Below, one piece after another: positions 27,768 to 39,236 of a DNA stretch of 64,000 nucleotides. Both the position numbers and the translations under genes were made by a program. Origin of the DNA: Mesostigma viride (lineage: Eukaryota; Streptophyta; Mesostigmatophyceae; Mesostigmatales; Mesostigmataceae); contig RPFO01000104.1 of assembly GCA_009746045.1 (NCBI GenBank), positions 3,821,666 to 3,885,665 on the forward strand. The letters are read 5' to 3'. How positions within the stretch are numbered: the first letter of the stretch is position 1; every line of letters starts with the position of its first letter. The notes under the pieces were generated by a model. It searched no databases. It saw nothing but the letters and a program-made list of their open reading frames with translations, and was not told where the DNA came from.

Positions 27768-29513
27768 TTGGTGGGAGAGATGCGAAGCGCATTCCTAAAG
27801 ACCTCCGGGAGCTGGGCTTGACTGAAGTCTTGAACCGGCACCTCCACCTGCATGGAAAAAAAATGAAAGCGCTCGATGAGATTCCCGTGTTGCTCACCTG
27901 TTTGATTGACGAATTTTGATTAAGACCTCGGCATCCATAAGGTTGCTGTGGCCCTGTCACCGTTGAAGGAGCAGTGCATTTATATGTCACCAGCGTGCCA
28001 GCGTGGCAGACTGCGATGTGCTAGTCCCTTTTTAAAAATGTATTTTGGGTCTCAAATACCCCATGTCCGCTCAAGATTTTTTCGGCTTGCTGCCAACGTG
28101 CTACCACGTACCCCTGCCTGCTGCATGACTTCTTCCTTTTTGCTCGTGTGGTGGTCAACTGTGTCATTATTCCATTTGCTGCATGCAGGGCCAAAGAATA
28201 ATCAACCTTCCAATGACATACGGTATCGTGTTCAGATACTGGATTAATGTTTTGACTTGAGTATCCCGATACTGGATACTGGCATCCCAATCCCTTGGCT
28301 TCCCTTCACAGCCCCCCAGCCCCAGGAGAGTTGCTTGTTTTCCGCGATGGCCACTCTCGCGGAGGTTTCCATCGACCTTGGCAGCGATCATGATTACGCG
28401 ATTGGTGCAATGTATGGTGGGCATGTGCACAGCGAAAGGTTCCTGGTTCGGGCTGTGGGGGTATTATCTGGCAGCTGTGGCAGCCGTATACTGAAAGCAC
28501 CTTTACAGGTATGCCGAGGCTTACATTGTATGCGTGCCATGAGTAATTCGGTGTGGAGATCAGAATTCATCCACAGCTGGTGCTGAATGCATCACCAGAG
28601 AGATCGCCAGAGAGGGACCCGGCACCAGCGCATAGGACCCTACTAAGTGAGACAACTATTCCTGGACGCGTGGCAGCCCAACGCCGTGTAAGGACGAAGA
28701 GTTGTCGTCGGATCATATGATCAGAGCATCGGCACGTACCATTCGGAAAGGCACTGACACATGGCAGCCCCAGCAAGTTCTACTTGCCTGGTTTGAACAA
28801 GTGAGGTGGCAGTAAACTTGCAACGGTGGAGCTAGCCTGCAAGTTCTGCCAGGTTGACTCACTCAAGATGAAGAGCCCGGGATAGACTCGCAAGGGAAAA
28901 TTTTGCCAGGGATGTCGTTGTGTACTGGACAGATTCCGCTGGCATTTCTTCTTTTCACATACTGGCATTCCTGGGCTCATTCTGAGAAGAGCCATCCACG
29001 GAAAAACATGCCCCTTGAACATAAACATTTTTACACCTGGAGCACTTTTGTGCAGGGTGTTGAAGTGTCCTCAGTCCACTCGGCAATGCGTGGAGAGCAG
29101 CGCTTGCAAGTCCCACCACTTCCACTTGCAGTTTCAGCTCCAAACCAACATCTGAATGCACTATGTTGTACGTGAGAGAGAGCAGCCCAGGATGCTCAGT
29201 GCGCCATCATACGTCGCGCTACGAATGCCACACATGCACTTCAAGCACGTGTCATGTGCCTGTCAAACGGTGCTCCTGCGCCTCGAATGAGGCAGAGTTT
29301 CCCCGTTGCCCAGGGTCGCTCAGGTCATGGCGTGGATACATATACTGTGCACGCTCTAGCGCACTGCGCATTCATGTAGCTGTTTTATTAATCGATCTTC
29401 AGTGTAATCAGATCATAATCACCGTTCATAGTGGATGCATATGCGCACATACATGTCCTGATCTGGTCAGCAGTCGGGGCCATATATACAATTGCATTCA
29501 GTATTTATCATCC
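27768..29513. other. EF-P 3' flank; no gene supported
   Basis: No multi-exon model or family match is visible. The frame running from 27768 to 27919 after the EF-P stop is unremarkable. A half copy of a MITE lies at 28647-28710. Confidence 0.35.
28647..28710 (+). mobile_element. Partial MITE (left half)
   Basis: GTGAGACAACTAT and the following 45 bp (CCTGGACGCGTGG..CCAACGCCGTG) match the left half of the complete element at 55302-55479. The right terminus is missing. Confidence 0.6.
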
Positions 29514-30025
29514 TGCTCAACGCCGCCTGCAGCTAGTAGGGCACCTAGCTCGCACCAACCAGGTAGACACCTCACGTGGCCCCCCCGCAGGACTGCGACC
29601 AGCCCAGCCTGGCCGGCACCTCCTGACGTGGGCTGGGCCCAGTGATGTTAGACGCCGCAAGGCCCGCACCTTCAAAGAACAGCTAGTAGAGGACATGGGG
29701 GGCCTAGGCCTCTCCGTGATTTGGAAGAAGATGATGGACAAGGCCAAGTGGGCCCCGGTCATAGAGGACAACGAGCCCCCCCCAGTGGGGAAGCGCCCGC
29801 GTGTGCAATCCCACGGGAGGCACGCCAGATAGCTCCCCTAGGGCAGCGTGCGGCTGCCTAGATAGATGTTGTAGTTAGAATGTTGTTAGATAGATGTAGT
29901 ATGTAGCCAATGTAGATAGATTAGACCGGTAGGAATGTTTGCACCCATCCATCCATCCATCGGGGTTAATGCTCCGTGACTCCCCAACGGGAGCACGAGT
30001 CTAATTAATTAATTAATTAATCATC
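29514..30025 (+). mobile_element. 5'-truncated non-LTR retrotransposon (RT C-terminus, 3' UTR, hairpin, TTAA tail)
   Basis: The insert opens in mid-gene with RRLQLVGHLARTNQVDTSRG, runs through TFKEQLVEDMGGLGLSVIWK and ends at a stop at 29830-29832. It is the most complete C-terminus of this family in the window. A 3' UTR with ATCCATCCATCCATCG follows, then the potential hairpin GTGCTCC..GGGAGCAC region (about 29970-30000) and a TTAATTAATTAA tail to 30025. The protein would be the end of an ORF2 reverse transcriptase. Truncation at the 5' end is typical of target-primed insertion. Confidence 0.8.
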
Positions 30026-30345
30026 CTGCTCACATCGGTATTAAAAGCCCTAGCTGCATGCGCATGTGGCAATCCCTGCAGTGCACTATAGTTTCGTGGC
30101 CATGCAAGCTTGCGCATGAATATGCATGCTTCTAGCACAAGAACTGTGCTCTAGATAGCCAATCAGCGTACTGACACATGCATTCGCCCAGCACTACAGA
30201 CATGCATGACGTATGGAATGCCAGCCCCTGTCATGCAGCTTAAAATCAAGAGACATTAACACAGCTCGTGATTTATGGGCCACCAGTTCCCAGTTGGGCC
30301 AGTCGATCTTGTCGCCGCAGCAGAAAAAGAACGACATATTTCGTT
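30026..30345. other. No gene seen
   Basis: An AT-leaning intergenic stretch rich in GCATGC words. Nothing coding or repetitive could be assigned. Confidence 0.3.
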
Positions 30346-30718
30346 TGGAATCATGGCATGGCTAACGTGATGACTGACTAGCTAGACCTTTTCAGTGGTT
30401 TTCCATTTGCGGGTATTTCCTCATAAATGGTGGGAGAGCGATCGCAGCAATGGTGCTCACCACTAGACACTCCCGGCCAGTTAGGCTCGAAACACACGCC
30501 CTGATCAAGCATGCTGTTTCCGGCCCCACCGTCTAGGTCATCTAGTCGCTCCACACGTAAGCCAGCCATAATTTCAATGCACAAGGATACACATTTCCAT
30601 CACCATTCATCTTCATCATCCTGAACGACTCGAAAACGCGGAAAAGATAACGGCAGGCTCGAGCTACCATGGTCCGGATTCTCCCGATTTCTGGCCTGCG
30701 CTGGTTGTCTCTTTGACA
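30346..30718 (-). mobile_element. Solo copy of the Penelope-like element terminal repeat
   Basis: On the minus strand this matches 49894-50265 almost base for base, from TCAAAGAGACAACCAGCGCA through to CATGCCATGATTCCAAACG. No reverse transcriptase is attached. It is longer than the right-hand copy at 54447-54731, which helps define the full repeat (about 370 bp). Confidence 0.8.
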
Positions 30719-31168
30719 TATGGCTGATGGCGGAGCTCTGAACTTTTGCCCCTGAGACCCAATTATATAACTATATACGTTACGTGTACATAATGTACAC
30801 GTAACGGCACGAGCCACAATTAAATCAGAGATCACTTGCATTTGATGCGCCTACGTTCTAAGATGCACCCGCCAGTATAATCTGTTACGGCTGAAACGCA
30901 GTATTGAAAAAGTTAATTACGCACCTGACACGATTCCCGTTATGACGACCCCAAAAGCCAAACCGCCTATCAACGTGGTCTGGAAAAGAAGCTTTCCGGC
31001 TCGATCCCAGCCCAACTCACTCGCCCTTGCTCTCGCCCAGCTAGCCGCTTGGATTACCCGCCTAACCATCGCCAAGCACCTCGCCCGAGCTAGACGTCAA
31101 TCCAAGAAACCTTGCCATGAACACGAATGGAGTCACTTTTACCCTGCAGCAATGAACGTTTTTCCCTC

Positions 31169-33083
31169 TTAAGGGGACTCGCACGTCCAAAAGCCTGAAA
31201 AACAGACTTTAGTGAGTATCAGTTCCAATGCACATGGGAACCATCTAGTGATGATTGGGTACCATAAATATGATGTTTGGACATTCATACCACCACTTGT
31301 TGGGGGTACTACCCCCAACCACGCACCGGTGGCGAGCTAAAAATAGAAAAAGACGCTATTTATGAGATATTTTGCCCAAGACAAACCACTTGTCTAAATG
31401 ACCTGCCCATACATTTCTGCAAAGTTCCCCCACTTTTTTAAAAGCTGGGCTATTTACATGGCCAAAATGGTCACATTTGTTTGAGTTATTAATTTTCCCG
31501 CAAAATGGGTACTTTTTTTAGCAAAAAAAAATAAATCAAATCATTAACACATCAGATTGGGTCATCCATACATTTTAAATTCCACTGAGTGGGGGGAAAC
31601 ACACTGCCAAAATTTGAGCTCATTCTGACAAGCGTAGCTCAAGTTATTGATTTTCCTGTGATGCCACCTGGGTAGACGCTAAAAGAGAATTGAGCTAGTG
31701 CTGAGCCAAAATGACATCTGTTTTGCTACCCTAGACACCCAAAAACATGCCCACTTTGATCACGGAGTGTGAGGAGGATGTCCGGAGCGTCATACGCCCC
31801 ACCCCTCCATCGGCACAGCCAGCCTTGTGAGTCTACCCTTATCAACAAGGCTGGTAGGACGACACGCCTGAGCAGCATATGTCATGCCTATCTCAGGCTA
31901 ATAATGTGCGATTTTGTGCCAACAACCAAGTTGTTCCACCCAACAACACATTAAAAACCCTGTTCCAAAATGCCCAACAAGCCGGACATGTGGAGGACCA
32001 CACATGCAGTATATAAAGAGAAAATAAGCTGACTTTTTATCCAGCCAACCTGTGGCTAGCTGCTCTGGTTAGCATGACAAAGGCTATCATTTACTCAGTG
32101 GGAAAGGTGAAGAGACCATTGGAACAACCTACCTGACGCATGTGCCACCAAAGCATTGTGTCCCGCAAAATGCACACTGCCTCCTTTCTAACAAGGACGA
32201 GCCACTTTCTTTAGGAGACAGGTGCCAGCTCGTCAGTGTCTGGGGAAAATGATGCCGCTGCTTAGGAAGACCGCGTGAATTTCCTCGAACACAACTGTCT
32301 ATAAAGCAAAAGAAATTTCAGAGAAGCATGTAAATAAAAGCATTACACCTTCCCGACAGGTTGTGGGCCACGCGCTGCAGCAAGCCAGCCACGTCACAGA
32401 CGAACTTGCTAAAAAACATCCAGGAATCTAGCGATGCAGCGCCAGGACCCGCAAGTTCATGGCTGCATCTGGCCGGAAAGAAGGCAAAAAGCTTACGCTC
32501 AACGAGCTAAGAAAGCAGGAAAGCGCTATCTTAGGACGTTTAATACAAGAACGTACCATAACGGGCATTTATTCGTGCCCAGGCGCACAAGAAAGGCCAC
32601 CCTTTCATGGAGAGGTCGGGCGCGCATCGCGCAGGCCTAATGTTATCTTACCGCAAAATGACGGGAAAGGTAAGGATAGCAGCGGGAATTTTTACGGCTT
32701 TAGAAACATCATTAAACTAGCTTCCATTAGGACCATCAAAACTGGCAACAATCGACAATCACACCTGCAGGCATCCATTATACTTTATTCATCCCGACAG
32801 AAATTCAGGCCGGACCCCCCCTGCCGATGGTAAAGAAAAAAAGCCCACGACATTATAGATCGCAACCATCCCACCATAAAGTAGAATCAGTAACTAATTT
32901 TCTCCAACAATCGAGCATTTTTTCTGCTTTCCGCGAGCCAGATTTGTCACGTTTCGTCTAAAAGCAGTCGCCATGGCCACTTCCGCAAGGGGTGCGCGCA
33001 CCGTGCACCCACTTTTCACGGTACGGAGGGTACCGCGGAATTTTTTTGGCGCGGAAAAAATTCGCCGCGCCGAGTCCCCTTAA
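31169..33083. mobile_element. 1.9-kb element bounded by TTAA and short inverted termini, non-autonomous
   Basis: TTAA at 31169-31172 is followed by GGGGACTCG (31173-31181). The exact reverse complement CGAGTCCCC (33071-33079) is followed by TTAA (33080-33083). This gives a 1907-bp unit with 9-bp perfect inverted termini and a TTAA target duplication, the target used by piggyBac-type elements. Just inside the right end lies a second inverted pair (GGCGCGGAA..TTCGCCGCGC). The interior is AT-richer than its flanks and I see no transposase in it. The frame at 32459-32833 (Lys-rich start, GRKEGKKLTLNELRKQ) is not recognisable. It probably needs a transposase supplied elsewhere. Confidence 0.6.
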
Positions 33084-33177
33084 TTTGACTGGCAAGGTCT
33101 GACAATGGGACAATCGATGTACCCAGGTCCTCAAGTACTTAGCACAGGAACGCAACATTGATTAAATAATTCATTCT

Positions 33178-33350
33178 TCATTCGCGCTCCCGTTGGGGAG
33201 TCACGGAGCACCGGAGTGCTTTTAATCCCTGTATGTGCCCAACAGGAAGAAAGGGCAGAGACCCCCTTTCTCCTTAATTCATGCCAGAGGCATGCCACAG
33301 CAGCAATCGGACACGCTAGATCGACGATCCGGCAACTAAGTTCTGGGGGT
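33178..33350 (-). mobile_element. SINE-like short element
   Basis: On the minus strand it runs from CCGGATCGTCGATC, through GTGGCATGCCTCTGGCATGA, GGGTCTCTGCCCTTTCTTCC and GGATTAAAAGCAC, to the hairpin (GTGCTCCGTGACTCCCCAAC..GGGAGCG). About 170 bp with no coding capacity. The same unit recurs at 34845-36158 (interrupted), 36510-36750, 48427-48560 and 48815-49020, in both orientations. Confidence 0.65.
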
Positions 33351-33363
33351 GCAATAAGAACCA

Positions 33364-33744
33364 TGTGAGCATATCATGTAACATTATTGTTGTCGATCTC
33401 CTTGATATCATAACAAGCCGGAGCGTGGGCAAGAAATCTTATCATGGCCAGGACGTAGCATGGCTGTACAAGGTCTAAGCTAAGGCTAACATCGCTGGTT
33501 GTGTACCGTGCGTTAGCAGTGCACGTGACTAGGAATGGTGGCACGGCTGGCTAGGCAAACATTCTTGGCATGGCTGCCATGGCAGCAGTGACTACCAATG
33601 ATTCAAGCTAGGGCTATTCTAGTCCGCAGGGGGCGAACGCAAGATCTTTTTGCTCATGGGGGATGATTTTGACTATACGACTACTTGTCCAGAGTTGCTC
33701 TTCACTGCGGCATCTGAGTCTGACGCTCCAGCGCCTGGCTATCC
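33364..33744. other. No gene seen
   Basis: Unassigned intergenic sequence between a SINE-like element and the ORF1 relic. Confidence 0.3.
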
Positions 33745-34840
33745 TGTCCAGCGTCTTTCATGCACCTCAAAGAACCGTGTGACACGCCCTTCTCGCCGCG
33801 CTCCGCAACCCAGGCAGCCTCCCGCCTAGCGCCTGCAGCCACTGACACCGGCTCCCTCCCTATAACCCGGCTCTGCAAGCTCATGCATGTCATCCTCGCA
33901 GTCGGCCGCGCAGACTGTGCTGGAGGAGCATGCACGCGTGACTGACCTGGCCGCTGGCTGAGAAGCTGACATCGCTAACCACGGCGCTCACCACGGTGGA
34001 GCCGAAGGTCTCCAATGCGGAAACCAAGGTCGCCCACAAGCTAGCAACCCCAGCTCGCAGCGCTGCTGAGACCGCGGCGCAGCCGGCTACTGTCAGATGC
34101 ACATGCCGCCTTACTCTCTCGCCTCATTTGAAGTGCATGGAGGGCAACAAGTGCGGCTTGCTCGATCAAGAATCTGGAAGCCATCACCGCCCAAAACGAG
34201 GCCCTGGCCGCGCGCATGCACTGTCCCGGAGATCGCTGCACATGTGCCCAGACAGCCACCATCGCTGCCCAGCCCAACGGCCGGCAGATGGCAGCCTCTC
34301 GCCGCACTCGTATACGCGGACCTATTGCGGTCAGTGACCACCTCCACCAGTGACGGACGCCATCGCCACGTACGAAACTGCAGGAGATGGAAGCCCAGAT
34401 CGCCGATCAGTTCAGATCGCAAGGACTACAGACCGCGACCACCGCGCCCGCATGCGCATGATGCCGAGTGCTGCTGCGTCGTTTCCCCCATCTGCCCTGG
34501 AGGGGAGACAGCAACCTCTTATTACCTCTCTTGAGGCTGAGCTCAGGAGCAAGCTCTGCTAATCACCCACCTGCATGGCCCTCGAAGGTGAAAGAGCTGC
34601 GTGGGCACCGCCTTCCCCATGCGCGTGACAAAGGTGGCACCCCCACCAGTGGCTGCTTACCTTCTGCTCCGGCCATGGATCGAGGATAAGTGGCTGCTCC
34701 TCACTCTCCCCGGAGGTTGCACGGCCTCCGGCCCTGGACGTTGGATGGCGACCTGACCCCGGCCGGCCTGCTCAGCAGCAGCAACGACGTACACGACCTG
34801 TGGCCGGGGTACGTACCTCCGCCACAATTAAATATTTAAT
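33745..34840 (+). pseudogene. Relic of non-LTR retrotransposon ORF1, continuing at 36163-36260
   Basis: Frame-broken coding sequence with Ala/Glu/Lys-rich stretches (for example VSNAETKVAHKLATPARSAA) suggests a former coiled coil. From 34530 it parallels the ORF1 pieces at 4990 and 49540, including the DLTPA..LLSSSNDVHDL remnant of the conserved SLDDDLTPAQQQQR block. It stops at 34818 in CTCCGCCACAA and resumes with the same word at 36163 followed by GCAAGACCCC. It was therefore split by the insertions between those points. Confidence 0.6.
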
Positions 34841-34844
34841 TAAT

Positions 34845-36158
34845 TAAACTCGTGCTCCCGTTGGGGAGTCACGGAGCACCGGAGTGCTTTTAATCCCTGT
34901 ATGTGCACAACAGGAATTAATTAATTAATTAATTAGACTCGTGCTCCCGTTGGGGAGTCACGGAGCATTAACCCCGATGAATGGATGGATGGGTGCACAC
35001 ATTCCTACCGGTCTAATCTATCTACATTGGCTACATACTACATCTATCTAACAACATTCTATCTACGTCATCTATCTAGGCAGCCGCACGCTGCCCTAGG
35101 GGGAGCTATCTAGCGTGCCTCCCGCGGGATTGCACACGCGGACGCTTCCCCACTGGGGGGGGCTCGTTGTCCTCTATGACCTGGGCCCACTTGGCCTTGT
35201 CCATCATCTTCTTCCAAATCACGGAGAGGCCTAGGCCCCCATGTCCTCTACTAGCTGTTCTTTGAAGGTGCGGGCCTTGCGGCGTCTAACATCACTGGGC
35301 CCAGCCCACGTCAGGAGGTGCCGGCCAGGCTGGGCTGGTCGCAGTCCTGCGGGGGGGCCACGTGAGGTGTCTACCTGGTTGGTGCGAGCTAGGTGCCCTA
35401 CTAGCTGCAGGCGGCGTTGCTTAATTGTGCTGGTGATATAGGGCATGCCCTGGTACAGGTCCTCATTGCGGACATGAGCAGCATATCCTACTCTGAAAAT
35501 GGAACGCAGCATGCTGGTGACCGCGCCGTCCAGCTTGCGGGCCAGGTCGGCGGTGAGGGTCCACGTCTCGGCGCCATACGTGAGAACAGGAAGGACGAGG
35601 ACCTTGAACAGGTCCTGTTTCTCGATCTTGCCCAGGGGCTTGCGCCATAGGGCCCGGTACTGGCGTAAAGCGTGCCAGGCGAGGGAGATGCGGTGGTCCA
35701 CATCCACCTCGCAGCTAGGGAGCAGGCTGCCCAGCAGCTTAACGCGGTCCCGATACAGGACTCGAGAGCCGTCTAGGAGATAGAGGGGCGGCGCTGAGGT
35801 GGTGAGCCCAACCGCCAGAGCCTCTGTCTTCTTGCTGACCTCAAGCCCCACTGCCCGGGCCTCGAGAGCCAGGCAGTCAAGCCATGTCTGCACGTGCTCA
35901 GTGTCCTCAAAGAGGGTGGTGTCGTCTGCGTAAATGATGTCTGCGAGCCGAATCTCCGTGTCCGCACCGCCATGCCAGAATTTGTTAGCAACCTGCACTC
36001 CTGGTTCCCTGCCCACGATGCGGGCAAATCGCTTGCGCGCCTGAATCATTACGTATGCACAACAGGAAGAAAGGGCAGAGATCCCCTTTCTCCTTGATGC
36101 CAGAGGCATGCCACAGCAGCAATCAAACACGATAGACAATCCGGCAAGTTCTGTGGCT
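34845..36158 (-). mobile_element. SINE-like element inserted in the ORF1 relic, itself interrupted
   Basis: Its 3' part (tail, hairpin, GGATTAAAAGCAC, TGTGCACAACAGGAA) is at 34845-34915. Its 5' part (GCACAACAGGAAGAAAGGGC to GCCGGATTGTC) is at about 36055-36158. CTCCGCCACAA flanks the pair (34808-34818 and 36161-36171) as a target-site duplication. The uninterrupted homologue at 33178-33350 shows that the two parts belong together. Confidence 0.7.
34916..36055 (-). mobile_element. Non-LTR retrotransposon insert with RT C-terminal half, nested in the SINE-like element
   Basis: The minus-strand frame through 36050-35231 encodes KRFARIVGREPGV, the catalytic LADIIYADDTTLFED (Y at about 35932), LDCLALEARAVGLEVSKKTE, KLLGSLLPSCEVDVDHRI, VLTYGAETWTLT and LVGHLARTNQVDT. 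These are RT palm and thumb features of a non-LTR element; the finger region and endonuclease are missing by 5' truncation. Compared with 29514-30025, one G has been lost from the run in GAGGACATGGGGGCC, giving an early stop at 35231. The 3' UTR, hairpin (34940-34972) and TTAA tail (34916-34935) follow. GCACAACAGGAA flanks it on both sides as a target duplication. Confidence 0.82.
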
Positions 36159-36509
36159 CCGCCACAAGCAAGACCCCATGAGAAGCCCAAGATGTTCTGG
36201 AGGGGCGCGGGGACCGTTGATAGTCAACAACCAGCTGTGGACTAGCCCCCCACGGGCTAGACTCTATAGCCTTACTGTACTACAGTCACACCCATGTTTG
36301 CATGAGTGATGCATACCGCCTGTCCAACATGCACTCCTATAGCGCGCCATACCATGTGCAACGCCAATTATGCAGGGTAGAAAGTAGCCATGCGCGCCTG
36401 TAGCCTAATTACCTACTGTAGCCAACAGACATCCGCGCCAGCCGTAGCTATGTGCATGTCTCGCCTAGCACTGCCTGTTTGCCCGCGTCTCCATACTGTA
36501 GCTCAATGC

Positions 36510-36750
36510 AATGCTCACACAGGTCATATTGCACCCACAGGGGATGCCGGATCATTTCAACGGGTCCGATTGTGCACCCTGTGACATGCCTGTGGCATGA
36601 GGGACTGGGGTTGTCTCTGCCACCCCCCCCGCTGATCACACTCAGGTGCTCCGTGACTCCCCAACGGGAGCCCATGTTAATTAACTAATTAATTAATTAA
36701 TTAACTAATTAATTAATTAATTAACTAATTAATTAATTAATTAATTAATG
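36510..36750 (+). mobile_element. SINE-like element with long TTAA tail
   Basis: The region TATTGCACCCACAGGGGATG, GACATGCCTGTGGCATGAGG, TTGTCTCTGCCACC, then hairpin GTGCTCCGTGACTCCCCAAC..GGGAGC, ends in about 70 bp of (TTAA)-type repeat (36677-36749). It matches the minus-strand copy at 33178. Confidence 0.65.
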
Positions 36751-37600
36751 GCCCATGGTCAACGAAAACACAAACAGAATCGATCAGAACATATCCATGC
36801 AAAAAGCCTTGGTACGTGTGCCATGCGATTCGCTTCATGGCCAAACTATGATCTGGGACCCGTACGACACGCCTCTGCCCAGCATCTTGAAGTACATGTA
36901 GCATATCCGGCCATGCAAATATTGACTACTGCTCAAGCAAACGCAACATAGGACACCAGAGGGAGGAGCCGAAGGACCGCTGTGAAACGATTCTATTGCC
37001 AGTTGTGTCAAGACACATGATGGATCCTATGCGCACCATGACTCCATGTCCCTCCTCGATGCCACTCATGCCCGCAGGCCGGTGCTTCCCCATACCACCA
37101 TATGCCGCCGTTAGTTTACTGCAACGTAGTATTTGTTGCTTGCCTCGACAATATGGCGCCGTTCGGTTCCCTCCTTGTGTTCCCTGACGGAGCTTGATGC
37201 TCCCCAAAAGTGCCCACAGGCGGCCCAACCCCCCATCTTGGCGTGTAGCATATTGGTAAGTTTTTTGCAACAATAATGCGAGCTTGAGCAGCCCTCGCAA
37301 GGCAGAAAAGCTGCCAGATCGGCCAGTGAGCCGCTCGTTGCTTGTTGAACTGGCCAGCTCGCCTCCAGACGTTGTTTATCATGTAACTTCCTTCAACCTG
37401 GCTGCTTGCGTACTTCCCTATCAAATCCTATGTCAACTTGAGCTGTGTAATTCGTGTCACTGAGACGATAGCAGCCCCCGGTATGCACGTTGCGCATGGC
37501 CCATGTTTTGTTCAGGGCTCAGTCTCTGATGATCTTGTACATGGAACCTCGTGCCCACAAGGGCCATGAGAGACCGTCTCCGGAGACCGCCCGTTCCGGG
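36751..37600. other. No gene seen
   Basis: Intergenic or 3'-flanking sequence of the gene at 37908-39236. At 37525-37545 the phrase GATGATCTTGTACATGG resembles the last exon of that gene (GATGACCTTGTAGATGG). Confidence 0.35.
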
Positions 37601-37907
37601 CTGACCCATCGTTTTACTCCCAAGCGTATTTAATAAGTACCATCTCCTGAGTGAATGGATATTTAATAAGTACCATCTCCTGACTGAATGGATATTTGAT
37701 GAGTACCACTCCTCGTACCACTCCTTGTTGACCTTGTATCAGCCCACGGGGGGCCACATGGTGTGTGGCCAATGGGCCACTCCCCCCCGCAGGCTCCCTC
37801 CTTGGCACCCTCCTTGTAAGCTGTACTTGTGGCTCACTCCTTCCAGGGATCACTCCTAGGGTAGGTCACTCCTTGCATCCCTCCTTAATAGCAGGCCACT
37901 CCTTGGC

Positions 37908-39236
37908 TCACTCCTTGATGACCTTGTAGATGGCGCACAGCCGCGACGGCTTGAAGATCTTGGCCTTGAACATGAACGTAGGGGGAACCTGGTGTATGAA
38001 AAAAAAAAGTTAAAGATGGCCGCGATTGATAGCCTCGCACGCAGCCCGTAGAATGCGGATGCGGAAAACAACAATGCCGATGAGGAAGTGGATGCGGACA
38101 AGGGATTCAGGAGGGAGAAGGGACTCGGTCAGGGCCAGAGCAGGCGTAGCCGCACCGACAGTCAAACAAGTTCAGGGGTGAGATGGCGCTTTCAACCGGC
38201 TTGCTGTTTACTTAATCCTGGCCAGCGAGTTCGTGCATGCTGAGTAGAAAGGCACGGATCTTTCATGGCAAAAAAAAAAAAAGCCGGCAGCAGCAAGGTT
38301 TTTAGCGGATCCCGGTGCAAGCCGGCGACCGAAGCAAGGGAGGTTATATATTCGAGGGCGGAGCAACGACGACGAACGAGGTCAGGCTACTAGAGTACGA
38401 GGCTCGTTGTAAACGCCATCACATCCAGACGCAAGGGGGGAAAGGCGGATGCAAGGGAGGCAGAAATGCAAGGGACTGCAGCGACCGACAAATAAGCCCA
38501 GGCTGTAGTACAACGCTACTTGTGAATCTGAGCTAGGATGCCCAAAGCAGGCGCACCCGTATTATCATCCAAAGATTAGCTGCTGTCGATCCCGCGCAGG
38601 AATTAGAATCCACAGGAAGACCGAAAAGATAGGAATAACGTTCATATGGATCTTGCCGAGTGACAAGGGCACCCCGCAAGATAACGCAAGAAAGGAACCG
38701 CAGATTTTCAACTGCGCAGATTTTCAACTGTCCATAGCAACCTCGTCGCTTACATTGATGATGGTGTAGTTCTCCTTGTCATGATGATACTGCTCGTATT
38801 CCTGCGGCATCCCGAATCTGGTGTTGACCGTCCAACCCACAGGCTGGAAGAGCATCCCAGTGAATTCCATGCCCTTGCAGCCGGCCGGGACACCTGGTTG
38901 GCTGCAAACCTGTGCGCAGAACTTTTCATGCGTAAGGAGAGCCACCAAAGCCTCCTTGGCTTCCGGGGCCAGCTCGAAAGATGCATCGATGTTCTCAACG
39001 GCCCTAATTCCCATCCGACTGACCATCCGACTGCACCGAGGATTACACGCTGTTGGATGGACATTTCCAGCATGATGGCGCCCACTGTCCCACCTCGCAG
39101 GTGCTGGGCCCACCGTAAGAGGCATCACTGTCCGTGGCCGAGCCGCTTGATTGCGTGCACACGCTACCTGCGCCCGTCCAGCAAGCCCATCGGTGTACCC
39201 CGCCACGGAAACCAGGTTACAAGCTGCAGCTGCCAT
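37908..39236 (-). CDS. Two-exon protein of unknown function, about 187 aa
   Basis: Exon 1 is 39236-38754 and exon 2 is 37988-37908 (stop TGA), joined in phase 0 with donor GTAAGC and acceptor CACCAG. The join gives ..QYHHDKENYTIIN + VPPTFMFKAKIFKPSRLCAI and ends YKVIKE. The middle reads AVENIDASFELAPEAKEALV, then LLTHEKFCAQVC and GCKGMEFTGMLFQPVGWTV, an ordinary mixed globular composition unlike the surrounding repeats. I do not recognise the family. The N-terminal third (MAAAACNLVSVAGYTDGLAG) is less sure: a GTAGCG donor after GRAQ at about 39167 could begin another intron, and another frame at 39085-39010 is also open. There is no obvious membrane span. The last exon is bordered on its 3' side by degraded copies of itself. 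Confidence 0.55.

Noticed and set aside
27662-27919. 86-codon frame after EF-P (RIPKDLRELGLTEVLNRHLH)
   Set aside because: It overlaps the inferred EF-P terminal exon and 3' UTR and shows no recognisable features or splice sites.
32459-32833. 125-codon frame inside the TTAA-flanked element
   Set aside because: It has a Lys-rich start but no transposase motif or conserved pattern, so I did not call it a gene.
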